Below, in pieces: positions 53,284 through 64,000 of a stretch of 64,000 bases of DNA. Origin of the DNA: Vespa crabro (Eukaryota; Arthropoda; Insecta; Hymenoptera; Vespidae); NCBI RefSeq assembly GCF_910589235.1, contig NC_060966.1:5665820-5729819 (forward strand), given 5' to 3'. The notes under the pieces are model-generated. The model did not search any database. It saw nothing but the letters and a program-made list of their open reading frames with translations, and was not told the DNA's origin. A program made the translations under genes and the position numbers. Positions within the stretch are counted from its first letter, which is position 1, and every line of letters begins with the position of its first letter.

Positions 53284-54580
53284 TGGTAAAAAGCTTGCTC
53301 GTGTTGTTGATCTATGTATCGACAAGGGAAAAACAAACTTTAGAAGAAAAAAGATGAACGCGTAGAGATATATATACATGTGTCTGTATGTGTGTATATA
53401 TATGCATGTATGTAGGAATACCTATCCATAGATTTCTCGAGTCATTGACGCAACATTTCAAGTCCTTTCGGGGTTAACTTTGTAAATAAACATTCTAGCT
53501 CTCGACGTTGTTATTATCTTAGAGTTCTTGGAATTACTTACCCTCTAGTTGTCCTCAATTTGATTCATACATCGTTGATAAAAGGATCTTAGTAAGAGTC
53601 GAGCTCTCGTAAGATACAGATCGTCTAAGAAAATTAACTCGACTTCGAAGGATTTCTCACAAGCGACTTTATTTTTCTAAGGTAAATCCTTTCATCCGGT
53701 TTATTAAATGTTACAGAATATGATATCTATATTATACTAATGCCAATATCGATAAATCGTTCCCTAATATCAGTCCCCTATTCTGAATTCTCCAACAGTT
53801 TGGGATCGAAGGCCCGTCGAAAATGCATTTGATTAAATGGCAACAATTCTGGAACTGTATATTAATCGATGCTTACCTGTTTTCGCCAGCATTCAATCCT
53901 ACCGTTCTAGAAATGATTGCGGCCAAAATAATTGCGTTCCGATTAGCGAAATACCGTTCCAAGTTGCGTTTAAATTGATCGGTTTCTATTGTTATTAAGC
54001 GTTGATCACTATTATGGAGTATGAATTTTAATAATTGTTATAAATTATTATATATGTATATTATAAGTTTTAATATAGTTATAATATTACATTAGATAGA
54101 TAAGGACTAGATGAGTCAGTGGAAGACATGAATCATATAGCTACATACGTATTTATCTTTTACTATATTGTATATATATATATAGATATATAAATATATA
54201 TAATTTCTTATCAATATATCTTGGGTATTAATACGGCACACGTGCGTAAGTACTATTTATTATGACAAAGAATAAATGTTTTTATTTACTCGGTCTTTTC
54301 AAGTCTAGTCGAGCGATCAAGAAAACAAGTAAAAGATGTCCTAACGAGATCACGTTTCTCTCTCTCTCTCTCTCTCTCTGTTCATTCTTTCTGAGAGATG
54401 CAGAGAGAGAGAGAGAGAGAAAGAGAGACGATCAAGAAGGGTGGCAAAGAGGTCTCCACAGTGAAACCGTTCCACGGACAAGTCGTTGCCATTCGTCACT
54501 TCCGCTTGATAATCCACATAGTTTTTCCATGGCGGACAACGGTCGGGCAGAGAGTAAAAAGTACTTTGTCTTCTTAGAAT

Positions 54581-54609
54581 CGTTGGAACGTCCAACCGAC
54601 GTTCCAACG
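54581..54609. other. Perfect 11-bp hairpin
   Basis: CGTTGGAACGT (54581-54591), a seven-base loop (CCAACCG), then the exact reverse complement ACGTTCCAACG (54599-54609), in non-repetitive DNA. The stem does not extend further, so it is too short for a microRNA precursor on its own. Confidence 0.6.
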
Positions 54610-55067
54610 TTTCCTACTTCATCGCGATCATTCTTCCGTATTATTTCTTTATCATCTTTTCATGAAAGGAGAATACATCGCTATCAAGTGTTCGTCGTCC
54701 AAGGTTCGTCAAGTTTTCTCGATGAATTATCGACCAATTATCGATTGAACGACCGACAGACCGATCGATCGATCGATTGAATATTGATCCACAGAAGATC
54801 GAACATTGATCCACGTAAAATCGATTTAACCGATCGTACGTGTGCGAAACGGAATAATGCAATTCGTCTAAATGGACGAAATAGTAGTATACTCGATCAC
54901 GTTTCGTTTAGCTAGAAATAAATCGTAATTAAAGCCTCGTCACTCTCGTCATTTTCAAATCGCAACTCGAAATCGAACCGTTCCAATCCGTTCGACCAAC
55001 TTCGATCGATCGTTCGATCGATCGATCTTCGTCGAGCAAATTCGCACATCGGTTTTCGCAACGTGTA

Positions 55068-55104
<37 letters not shown>

Positions 55105-55651
55105 TGGAGTGAGAGAGGAAGAGAGAAAATAGCTGAATAACTAAGAGCTTGGGATATTGTTATCGATGGACGAGGTGTTTCTGTCAGGTTTGTGTTTATT
55201 GAATAGGATGATCGAAACGTGACCCTTTTCTAATGAACCTTAGTCTGCTTTAGTTATTGACTTGATACCTATTAAAAGGATATAACGTTGTGACATAAAA
55301 CGAGCCACGTCTTTCTCTCTCTCTCTTTCATACCTTTTCTATAATGAAAACATTCATTTTCGAAGGATACGATTTCTTTTCATCGAATTTATTAACGTTA
55401 CCGATCTCTGACGATCATCGTCATTCGATTTCTTTTTTCTTCTTCGAACTTTAGAAAGTTCAATCTCTAATTTTCTCTTCTCTTGGAACAAACTCCTCCC
55501 CTCTTTTTCTCTCTTTCTTTCTCGTACAGGCATATTGATTTACAATATAGTTACAATATAAGAAGAAAGGAAAAAGCAAAAGAAGGAACATTACACGAGG
55601 TAAGATTTTTCTGTAAAAAGAAAAGAAATTTATAACTAATGTACATACGCG

Positions 55652-55703
<52 letters not shown>

Positions 55704-55870
55704 CATTTAAGAAATAGATTTATTATCGAATTTAAACACACTAGAATGATAAAATGAAGATTGTTATTAGTTTTCTCTAAACATCTTTGATTTCATTTCC
55801 TTCAAACGAAACACGAACTCACGTTTATCGGAATAACGTTTACCTCGCTTGCGCGAGAGAGGAAGAGAGA

Positions 55871-55914
<44 letters not shown>

Positions 55915-57275
55915 GAGAGAGAGAGAGAAAACCCTTCAGGTAGTAGAAGCTCCAGGCACGAAAGGCTCAGCCTCTGCTCACCGGCAATAAGCGGCTGCTG
56001 TTGCCGCCGTTGCCGTAGCTGCCGAGTCACGCGACCATCAAAGATTCAAGGCCCCCGAGGGCCAGCAGATGGTCCCAGATCCAACGTGGTCCCGACTTCG
56101 AACCTCTCGCAGCCTCTTCTCCTTCTCTTTCTCTTTCTCCTCCTCCTTCTCCTCCTCCTCCTTCATCTTCGTCTTCCTCTTCTTGAACTGGCAACGTTGC
56201 GTTTCTACCAGCTTCCTTTGGCTCACACCGTTAAAAGTCCCTGAAACTGGCTTTTCCATAAAGCCAGTAAACGTATTTTAAAACGATATCATCAGGCTCT
56301 CGATAGTCTCTCAAGAGATTCGTTAGGTCGTTGAACTTTGACCCCTTTAGCAAGCATCTTATCATTTTCTTTAATAATAAGTTAGAACGTTACCCGTATT
56401 ATAAATATGTAATTGTTATTACAAACGTTATTTACCAATAATTCGATTACTATTTTTCTTTCGTTCAACGATATATATGATTTATTTTATCAAATTTAAT
56501 GTAAAACACTTAGGTAACACTTATGTAGTTCTAATGTAATCACATATGTTTCCTTTCTTCTTATCTTAACTCAGGGAAAACGTTTGGCAACGCTGTATAG
56601 CTACGTAAGGCCCTCCTTGTAGTATACTATGCTCGTGCTCGTGCCGAGGCCTGCCGATCAGGCCCGACTCTATTCGCTCATGGACCATTCCGATGCACCC
56701 ATTACATTCTAAATCATTATTTCATTATTTCTCATTAATATCGTACGAAATATCAATAATTTATTTATTTCTCTTGTAAAATATAACGATAGATCGTAAA
56801 TGAAATCGATTAGATCGAAAATATACGATTTCCCTGGTCGTTCTAATTTAAGAATAAAAAAAAATATTCGTGATTATTCTTTAACAATAATCATTGTTCA
56901 GAGTTCGTTCGTGTAAACGTAAATTCGTGATTACGGGTTTCGTGATAAGAAAGCATCGATTAGAAGGAAAATTAGGTCAAATTATACTATTAAAGCGTGC
57001 AGAGAGAAACGTTCGTTATTCGTGATATATGAAATCGTTCATATTAAAGAGAGAGAAAGCTAGCGAGCGAGCGAGCGAGCGAGAGAGAGAGAGAGAGAGA
57101 GATAGAAAGTGTGTGTGTCTGTACGCCTGCACGTTATCAAAAAGACAAGAAAGTAATTGATAAGAAAAGAAATATAGTAGAGGAGGGCCTTGATGGGACT
57201 CGAGACGATCCTGAACAAGTGTCAAGAACCGGCTGGCCCCTGACGCCGGCATTGTCTCGGCCTCGGGCGAGTAGC

Positions 57276-57283
57276 TATATAAG
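57276..57283 (+). promoter_or_regulatory. Candidate TATA box
   Basis: TATATAAG in a GC-rich setting (CGGGCGAGTAGC upstream, CCCCTTCACCC downstream), resembling a core promoter element that would place a start site around 57305. No coding sequence follows; a CAC/CAT repeat array does. Confidence 0.3.
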
Positions 57284-57306
57284 CCCCTTCACCCCCGCCA
57301 TCGCCA

Positions 57307-57390
57307 CCGCCGCCACCACCATCACCATCACCACCACCACCACCACAACCATAACCACCACCACCACCACCACCACCATCACCATACTCG
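57307..57390 (+). repeat. CAC/CAT/CCA trinucleotide array
   Basis: Roughly 80 bases of imperfect CAC-type triplets. One frame gives poly-Thr/Ile, another poly-His/Pro, but no flanking coding signal supports translation. Confidence 0.8.
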
Positions 57391-58249
57391 TAGCTGTTAT
57401 ACCGGTATTTACTATCCCGAAGACGTGACCCCCTTTACCAAAGATATACGTATAACGCCTTAGGGAGATGAAATTACGCCTTTGTCTTCATAGCTCCTTC
57501 TAAATATCCGTAAATTTTCATTCGAGAAGCTCAATGATCTAACCACCAGATGGTTAGTGTGGCCCGTCCCCTTCTCCATTTCAATAGGTACCTCTTGTTT
57601 ATTCCAAAAATATACATAAGATATCTTTATTACCATTACGTTGGATTATTAGCTTTTATGGTGTTATACTTACATACGTGATCTATTTCGACGAATACTT
57701 GTGTGAAATAATCTAGATAATATTGTAGTTTGTATACGTTAACGCGTTAACTCCTTTGTTACTTCAATATTTAATTGATGAAATGCCCATTACGCTTTCT
57801 GATTATTGTGATTATCTTTAATAATGTAAATATAATTTTTATTTCGTCGATACATTAATTACATAAGAATGTCGACATTCTTTAAATATTATTTATCGTT
57901 TTCATTTCAACATGTTACAAAAATTGTTTATCGTTTTAATATTTATATTTGATAAAATATTTATCGACGATCGCGTTCGTTCAAATTGCAAATAATCGAT
58001 CGTGGATTGTTTGAGATCGTCGTCGTCGTTCGTACCTTAAGATCTTTTTCTTTGGTTTACTCTTTTTTTTTTTTCTTTTTTTTAAGAGAAGAAAATTAAT
58101 AAAAGATAAGCGTATACATGAATGTGATTAGCGATTGAAGAAGTAAAATGAAAAACGATGAAATTTTTTTCTTTTTGCATCTAGTAAATTTCTGATCTTT
58201 TATCTGGCATTGTCTCACGGCGTCATTGTCGAATAGAAAGAGGGAAAAG

Positions 58250-58289
<40 letters not shown>

Positions 58290-59045
58290 GAGGTAGGTGA
58301 CGACGGTGCGAACTATCACAGGTCGCTGGATAATTTCTACCTTTCTCGCCATACGTCTTCATTAAGAAGTTATATTCGTGGTAGGTGAGAAGGGTAACCG
58401 AGGAGTATTCTCTTATAACGTTACGTCATAAATCAAATTTCGAAATTCGTCAGAGCAGGAAATGCGGACTCTCGCATGACAAGCGTGATTCCTGGCTTCG
58501 GTCGTTTACTTCACATCTCGTCTTTCTCTATCTCCCTCCCCCCCCCTATATCTCTCTCTTTCTGTTCTTCGCGAAAATTTATTCAGAAAATTTGATGCAT
58601 AGACCTGTCGTCCATCTGGTGAACCCGTTAACTCTACGTTGACGGAAGTATTAACGAAAATTCGTTGTAAAAAATAATGGACTATTTCGTCGAGAACGAG
58701 ACTAGTCGGGATTAAAAAAAGAAAAAAAATTTTTAAAAAGAATTAATAAAAAAAAAAAAAAAAGAAAGAAAAAAGAAAACAGAAAAGAAATAACCAAATT
58801 TTTATCCAAATAACTATCATCTTTATTTCTCATTTTAGCTTCGTACGATTCAGTTAATTATTATATACGAAACGTTTCGAAATAGAAACGTAAATTAATA
58901 ACATCGAAATGAAATAAAAAATAATTGAATGACGATCGAATACTAAATAAATGACGTTTATATTTGGAAGACCTAGTTAATAATCAAAACTTGACTTATC
59001 TAGGATGATTGTGACGAGTTGAAAGATAAATATCACTTGTCTCGA

Positions 59046-59244
59046 TCATTTAGGAATCGTAGCCGGTGGTTTATCGAGAGAATCAACGAGGAAACTTCCT
59101 TCGAGTATCCGGCCGAGTTTCGAAGTGGTCTCGCGAAGATATTTACCTAAGCTAGTCCCTAGAACTTGTACGGTATCTGTATAATTTGTAGGTAGGGTAG
59201 AGATACGTCTAGAGGTGACAAGAAAATCGCCTGAGGTATACACC
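59046..59244 (-). other. Candidate terminal coding exon of an unidentified gene
   Basis: A 65-codon frame of balanced composition (for example GDFLVTSRRISTLPTNYTDT, VQVLGTSLGKYLRETTSKLG) ends at a TGA. It is preceded on the - strand by an acceptor-like GCGGTCCAG with a plausible branch point (GATTAAC). It contrasts with the low-complexity frames around it. No partner exon or family was recognised. Confidence 0.22.
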
Positions 59245-60870
59245 TGGACCGCAAATGTTAATCGTGAAACGTAGAACCACGAAATTACTTGATTTCTACT
59301 TACTTCATTTCTGTACGTACAATATACCTTTCAATTTTCTGGATTTACCTTTATTTATTTATTTATTTATTTATTTTTTTATTTATTTATTTTGTAATAT
59401 CTTCTCAACTCTAACATAAATATCAGGGCAAAATCGATCGAACGGAACGATCTTATTTCGATTGGTATCGATTATTTATAAAATCGATTGATTTTAATTA
59501 AGTGATAAACGGAGACAAAGATTTTTTTCCTTTGAAAGGAGAAAAATTTTTTGTAACAAATCGACCGTAGTCGGGAGAATAATAAAATCTCGAAGGTTAA
59601 AGAAATTACATAGTTCTCGAACTTAGCTTAATCAAATAGGTTGATATCGATGAAAAATACATACGTACGTAAGTAGAAAGAGGGCCATCGTTCGGTTTGC
59701 GATAAAAGAAAAAGTTGAGAGGGAGAGAGAGAGAGAGAGTGAGAGAGAGGGAGAGAGGGTGCTCGATGGACTAACAAGGCTGTCTTTCATTCCACTCGCT
59801 AGCAGCACGAGTCTCTCGTCGCCCGTAAAAATTCCATGGACAAAGGGGAAGGAGTGGGGGAGGAGGGGTCGAGGAGACAAGGGGGAAGGAGAAAGGGGAG
59901 GATGGTTGGCAATGGTAGGAAGAAGAAGAAGAGAGAAGGGAAGGTAGCAAGAAGAGAGAGAGAGAGAAAGAAAGAGAGGCTGAAAGGAAGGAAGGAAGGA
60001 AGGAAGGAAGGCGCCAACCGAAGAAGATTCTCTCAAGCAACGTTTTAAGACTATAAAAGTTTAATATCAGCAGTGCGATAGCAACGTTCTCTCTTGCTCT
60101 CACTATATGTGTGTGTGTGTGTCTGTGTCTGTGTCTGTGTGTGTATGCGCGCGGTTCTCGCTTTGGGAAAACGTCATGATACACAAACATCTTAGCTAGA
60201 GAGACAGACGCACGTATATAGGTATAACGGTATCTTTCTCGACCTGGGAATAACGTCGAATAGGCAAGAGAAAATAATTTTTCCATATATAAAATGTACG
60301 TTTTCTCTCTTGTAACGTCCGAACACGAATAAATATCTTGTATATGTAAGAGAGAGAAAGAGGGAGAGAGAGAGAGAGAGAGTGAGTGAGGAGAAAGACA
60401 GACAGAGAGAGAGAGAGAGAGAGAGAGGGAGAAGGAGAAAGATAGAAAGAGAGGGAGAGAGAGAGAGAGAGAGACCAGGATCAAGGTACGAGGAACGGAG
60501 GGATAGAAAGGTTCTTGGGTTCAACGTTTCCCGAGAGACGACCGAGGCTAAATTTAACCCTTCTGGCGACTTCTCGCCACGTAGGATGCAAGGCCATGGC
60601 ACAGCCGGAGATCGAGTCTCTCTCTTTCTCTCTCTCTTTCTCACTTCGATTCATTTCTTTTTTTTTTCCTATTTTATTTCCCTACATTCTAGACTCAATT
60701 CTTTTTTTTATTATTATTGTTGTTGTTGTTGTCGTTGTCGTTGCGTCGTCCGTACGATTATTTTCTCTTTTATTTGTAATTCTTTCTCTTTTCTTTCCTT
60801 TTTTCTTTTCTTTCTTTTTTTTTTTTTTCTTCTTTTTTTGTTCGTTTCATCCATCCGCGATAGAACTAAT

Positions 60871-61470
60871 ATGGTGTTGCAAGAATGGAAGGTACGTTTT
60901 TAGAAATGTCACGTCTCGATATATTGGGGTTAAAGATAAGAGAAACAGGGGTAACGTCGTAACGTTTCTTTTATCTCGGTTATCTCGCATGAATTTTTTT
61001 CCGAATGATTCCAACCTCTTCTTTCTTTCTTTCTTCTTTTTTTTTTTGTTTTGTTTTTTTTATTGTCGTCGTTGTTATTGTTTGAAGGACACTCGAAACG
61101 ATCGTTAATTCGTGAAACTGTGAGAATCGTAAAAGTTCGAGAATTACTTTGAAAGTACATTGGGTGGACTCGTGGGATAGAGAGAATCGTCGAGGTTTCT
61201 TCTTTCATTTTTCCTCTTTCTTTTCTTTTCTTCTTCCTTCCTTCCTCCCTCTCATTTGGTCCTTCCTTCCTTTCCTTTTCTTTCCTTTCCTTTTCCCCTT
61301 TTTCGTTGTTTTCTTTTTTCTTTCCTCCTTGTTTCTCTTTATCTTTTCCCTTTCTTGCCAGGCTTACGACGCACAGGTGGAAATTGTTCCTCGGTGGAAA
61401 CTCCTGTGCTCTTTGAACGTAGTCTTCGTCGAACAATGGGCGAGAGCGTGGGACATATTCGGCCGTGCAT
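60871..61470 (+). other. Possible spliced transcript of unknown nature
   Basis: ATG at 60871 followed by six codons and a donor (AAG|gtacgt at 60892). A pyrimidine-rich acceptor (tttcttgccag) ends at 61361, after which a phase-0 frame reads AYDAQVEIVPRWK and VVFVEQWARAWDIFG before running into TC repeats. Suggestive only; it could be a non-coding RNA or chance. Confidence 0.18.
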
Positions 61471-61504
61471 GGTGTTCCTCTTTCTTTCCTTTTATTCTTT
61501 TTTT

Positions 61505-61562
<58 letters not shown>

Positions 61563-63296
61563 TCCGTCTTTATCGTACCTTCTTCCTCTATCAGCCCTTT
61601 TTCTTCTTCTTCTTATTTTGCCTCTTCTTCTTCTTCCTCCTCCACCTCCTCCTCCTCCTCGTCTTCCTTTTCTTCTTCTTCTTCCGTTCTTTTTGCAATT
61701 TTGTCGGAGATCATCTAGCTAGGGCAAACCCGGCGGCCTGTGTTCTCTCGACTCCAAAAGAGAAGGGCGAGAGAGAAAGAGAGAGAAAGGAATATGAAGC
61801 TCGACGCAACCATGCGTGCCGCCTGTTACTGTCTTTTCGCGCGTCTACCGAAGGTTATAGCCATGGACGAGAAAATAATCCACGTTCGAGCTCTCCTATC
61901 TACTCTACTATCTCGATATTGCCTCCTACCTATCTCTCAAACCCATCCCTCCTTTTCCATTCTTCCACCTTCAACTTTCTTTCCATTTTATATTTCTTTC
62001 TTTTATTCCCCACGATATCAAAGAGAAATTTTGTTTCGAAAATTTCATCGTTTACGTTTCAACGAGTTCCCTCTTCCTCCTCCTCCTCCTCCCCCCTGTA
62101 TTATATTACTTTTCTTCGAAAAGATTTATACGATCGTCTCGTTACATCGAATAACTTTAAAAATTATCTCCCTTTCCGCGAGCCGCGTGGCTGCTACGTA
62201 GATTATATATTACGTGTATATATCTTTCTATTTTTTTCTTTTTTTTTTTCTTTTTTTTTTTTTTTTTTCATCTTATTTCTCCTCGATACAATCAAGAAAA
62301 TGTTTCATATTTAACGGAATATTTTACTCTTAGTTTATTGCACAAATTTACTTCGTCCAACATCGAGTTTAACTACCGTAAAAAAGTTTCAGCAAGATTC
62401 TCCTCTACGACGTTCACTCGGCGATGTTTATCAACCCCGGCGAAGTAATCTTTCTAAGATGCATTTAAAAAAAACTTTTGATGCGTAACAATATTTCATA
62501 ATTTCGTCCGATCATTTTCATGAAGTTGAACGAAATATCTCGAACAATTATTGTGAACTACTTGTATCATTTAATTTTCATTCTCGTTAATTGAAAACGT
62601 TGAAAAAAATTATCGAGATGAAAGTAAGAAATCTCGTTCACGTAAGAAGGAAGAAATACTGTGACCTTTTATTTAAGTATTACTTTCTATGTTTCATAAG
62701 GAGAATAAATCCTTGTACTTTTCTTTTTTTTTGTTTGTTTTTTCTTTTTTTTTTTTTTTTTTGTTTTAAATGACGTCCTTTTTATTTGCCCATTTACTTA
62801 ATTTCCTTCTTTTTCTTTTTTTTTTTTACGAGGGAATCGTACTTCGGACCGAATCGGATCGGATCGGATCGTTAAGAAGTTTTACTTCGAAAGGAAGATC
62901 AGCACGTATTACAGCTGTGCAATTGATTTCTTGGATACATACATACATAATTACGTAAAACGAAATGTCAGAGAATAACTTACTCCTTATATATCGCTTA
63001 AACGTTTCTGCGTCAATGTGTATGTGTCTATGCTTGTGCGTGTGTGTGTGTATATTTTAAGGTACATGAAATTCGGTTATCTTCGCGTATTCAGACATAC
63101 TAATGAAATTCAATCGTTCTTACGAGTTGAAATTCATAGTATCCACTCGAGAAGAGCTCGGAGATTTACTCTAGCTAAGTTTAACTTTCTTGGAATTATC
63201 AACGAAACGACGAATTTAGAGAATTATCATTAAATTGACAATTATTTGAAAGTACAACGGAGCTTGAAATTATTTCTCTTATTTATTTAATTCGCG

Positions 63297-63336
<40 letters not shown>

Positions 63337-63924
63337 TACATGTATGTGTGTGTGTGTATTTTTCTTTGACGAATTCTAGCTTCGTCATAATGGATTTTCT
63401 ACTTTTTCTTTTTCTTTGTTCATTTTTTTTTCTCTTTCTCTTTTTCGCGAGACTGACGACGTCGCGAGAATTAGAGAAAAAGGAAATATTTCAACTTTAT
63501 CAAAGGTAGAAATTCGTACAAGAGGATATTTCGAAGTAGGTCTTCGTATATTTTACATTAGATGCAAAGAAAGATAGAAAGAGAGGGAAAAAGAAAGATA
63601 GAAAGAAAGAAAGAAAGAAAGAAAGAAAGGAAGGAAGAAAGAAAGAAAGATCTTTCTTTCGCAGACATTCGCTAAGAAGCAAAAGGCAGTCGGAGTAAAG
63701 GAAAAAAGGAATGGAAAAAGAAAGAGAAGGGAAGAGAAGAGTGTGGAAGTGGAGGTGGAGGTGGAGGGGAGAGAGTCAAAGGGTAGAAAACGGGGCCACG
63801 CATCTGGATCACCAAGGCTCCATTTCGCGCGTTATCTCTCGAAACATCTGCGAATGAAAACTTACACGGAAAGAGTGTCGTCTACATTTTTCCGAGAAAA
63901 TATGAGAATTACAAGGAATTACTT

Positions 63925-63970
<46 letters not shown>

Positions 63971-64000
63971 TAGATATCTTTCGAAATTTATCAAGAGGAA

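Larger units (their letters stand above)
51561..58000. other. Intergenic region upstream of echinoid, part 2
   Basis: No supported gene. It contains purine runs (51660-51780), (TC)n (52290-52325), (AT)n (51817-51838, 55670-55695), a 50-base (GA)n at 53224-53276, another at 55868-55912, GATC repeats (54760-54777, 55004-55028), a CAC/CAT triplet array (57307-57390), and unique islands at 52100-52260, 53400-54050, 54430-54620, 56580-56720 and 57170-57300. Confidence 0.65.
58001..64000. other. Intergenic region upstream of echinoid, part 3
   Basis: No supported gene. It holds poly-A/T runs (58060-58085, 58740-58790, 62230-62270), (GA)n/(TC)n tracts (58257-58287, 59718-59760, 60366-60475, 61511-61552, 63930-63968), an ATTT block (59350-59392), GTT repeats (60717-60735), triplet TTC/TCC blocks (61598-61685), (AT)n (63301-63328) and GAAA repeats (63595-63650). 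A possible coding exon at 59046-59244 and possible + strand exons near 60871 and 61362 are listed separately. Confidence 0.6.

Noticed and set aside
57307..57390. CAC/CAT repeat as a coding poly-Thr or poly-His domain
   Set aside because: No flanking coding sequence or splice signals; it follows a TATA-like motif in intergenic DNA.
61797..61930. + strand frame starting MKLDATMRAACYCLFARLPK
   Set aside because: Short, no splice sites supporting it, continues into TC-rich low complexity; chance cannot be excluded.
1..64000. Autonomous transposons, endogenous viral elements, CRISPR arrays, rRNA genes
   Set aside because: No transposase, reverse transcriptase or viral protein motifs, no long terminal repeats, no regularly spaced unique-spacer arrays and no rRNA-like sequence were found on either strand.

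Overview
The window is nuclear DNA from an insect, most likely a hymenopteran (bee, wasp or ant; inferred, since no marker in the sequence fixes the clade). The genes are split by GT-AG introns. The non-coding DNA is AT-rich and packed with poly-purine/poly-pyrimidine runs, (GA)n, (AT)n and trinucleotide microsatellites. The proteins are typical insect orthologues. There are no bacterial features, CRISPR arrays or recognisable transposase or reverse transcriptase genes. Most long open frames are microsatellite translations (poly-F/S/L/K/R/E) and were discarded.

Layout. (1) 921-10745, + strand: ten exons of a sodium-coupled SLC6 amino-acid transporter of the B0AT/SIT1 (SLC6A18/19/20) type. Its 5' end, including TM1, lies before the window. 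(2) 10746-16881: 3' UTR and repeat-rich intergenic DNA. (3) 16882-19898, + strand: a complete six-exon fatty acid 2-hydroxylase (cytochrome b5 domain plus histidine-box hydroxylase). (4) 20411-21106, - strand: a two-exon kappaB-Ras (NKIRAS) small GTPase, tail-to-tail with the hydroxylase. (5) 21107-29402: no confident gene; possible divergent micro-exons near 21748-21874 and a cluster of nuclear-receptor half-sites at 28943-28974. (6) 29403-43412, - strand: the cell-adhesion gene echinoid, with the signal-peptide exon at 43340-43412, a 7.9-kb first intron, Ig and FN3 exons, a transmembrane exon, and a last exon ending in the PDZ ligand EIIV. (7) 43413-64000: GC-richer DNA just upstream of echinoid, then about 19 kb with no confident gene but several islands of unique sequence.

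The most interesting observation is at the 3' end of echinoid. Past the EIIV stop codon, in the same frame, lies a further 437-codon open frame of protein-like sequence. A consensus donor (GTGAGC, phase 0) inside the last coding exon and a phase-0 acceptor just after the second in-frame stop define a 141-nt 'exitron'. Removing it would delete the EIIV motif and both stops, converting a 1177-residue PDZ-binding receptor into a 1585-residue receptor with a Ser/Thr/Arg-rich tail. This is a testable binary switch in junctional anchoring.

The genes do not form a pathway. They are neighbouring single-copy loci: amino-acid uptake, sphingolipid 2-hydroxylation, NF-kappaB/Ral-type small-GTPase signalling and epithelial adhesion. 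Splice coordinates were worked out by hand from reading frame, phase and GT/AG sites. The phases agree across every junction reported for the four main genes.
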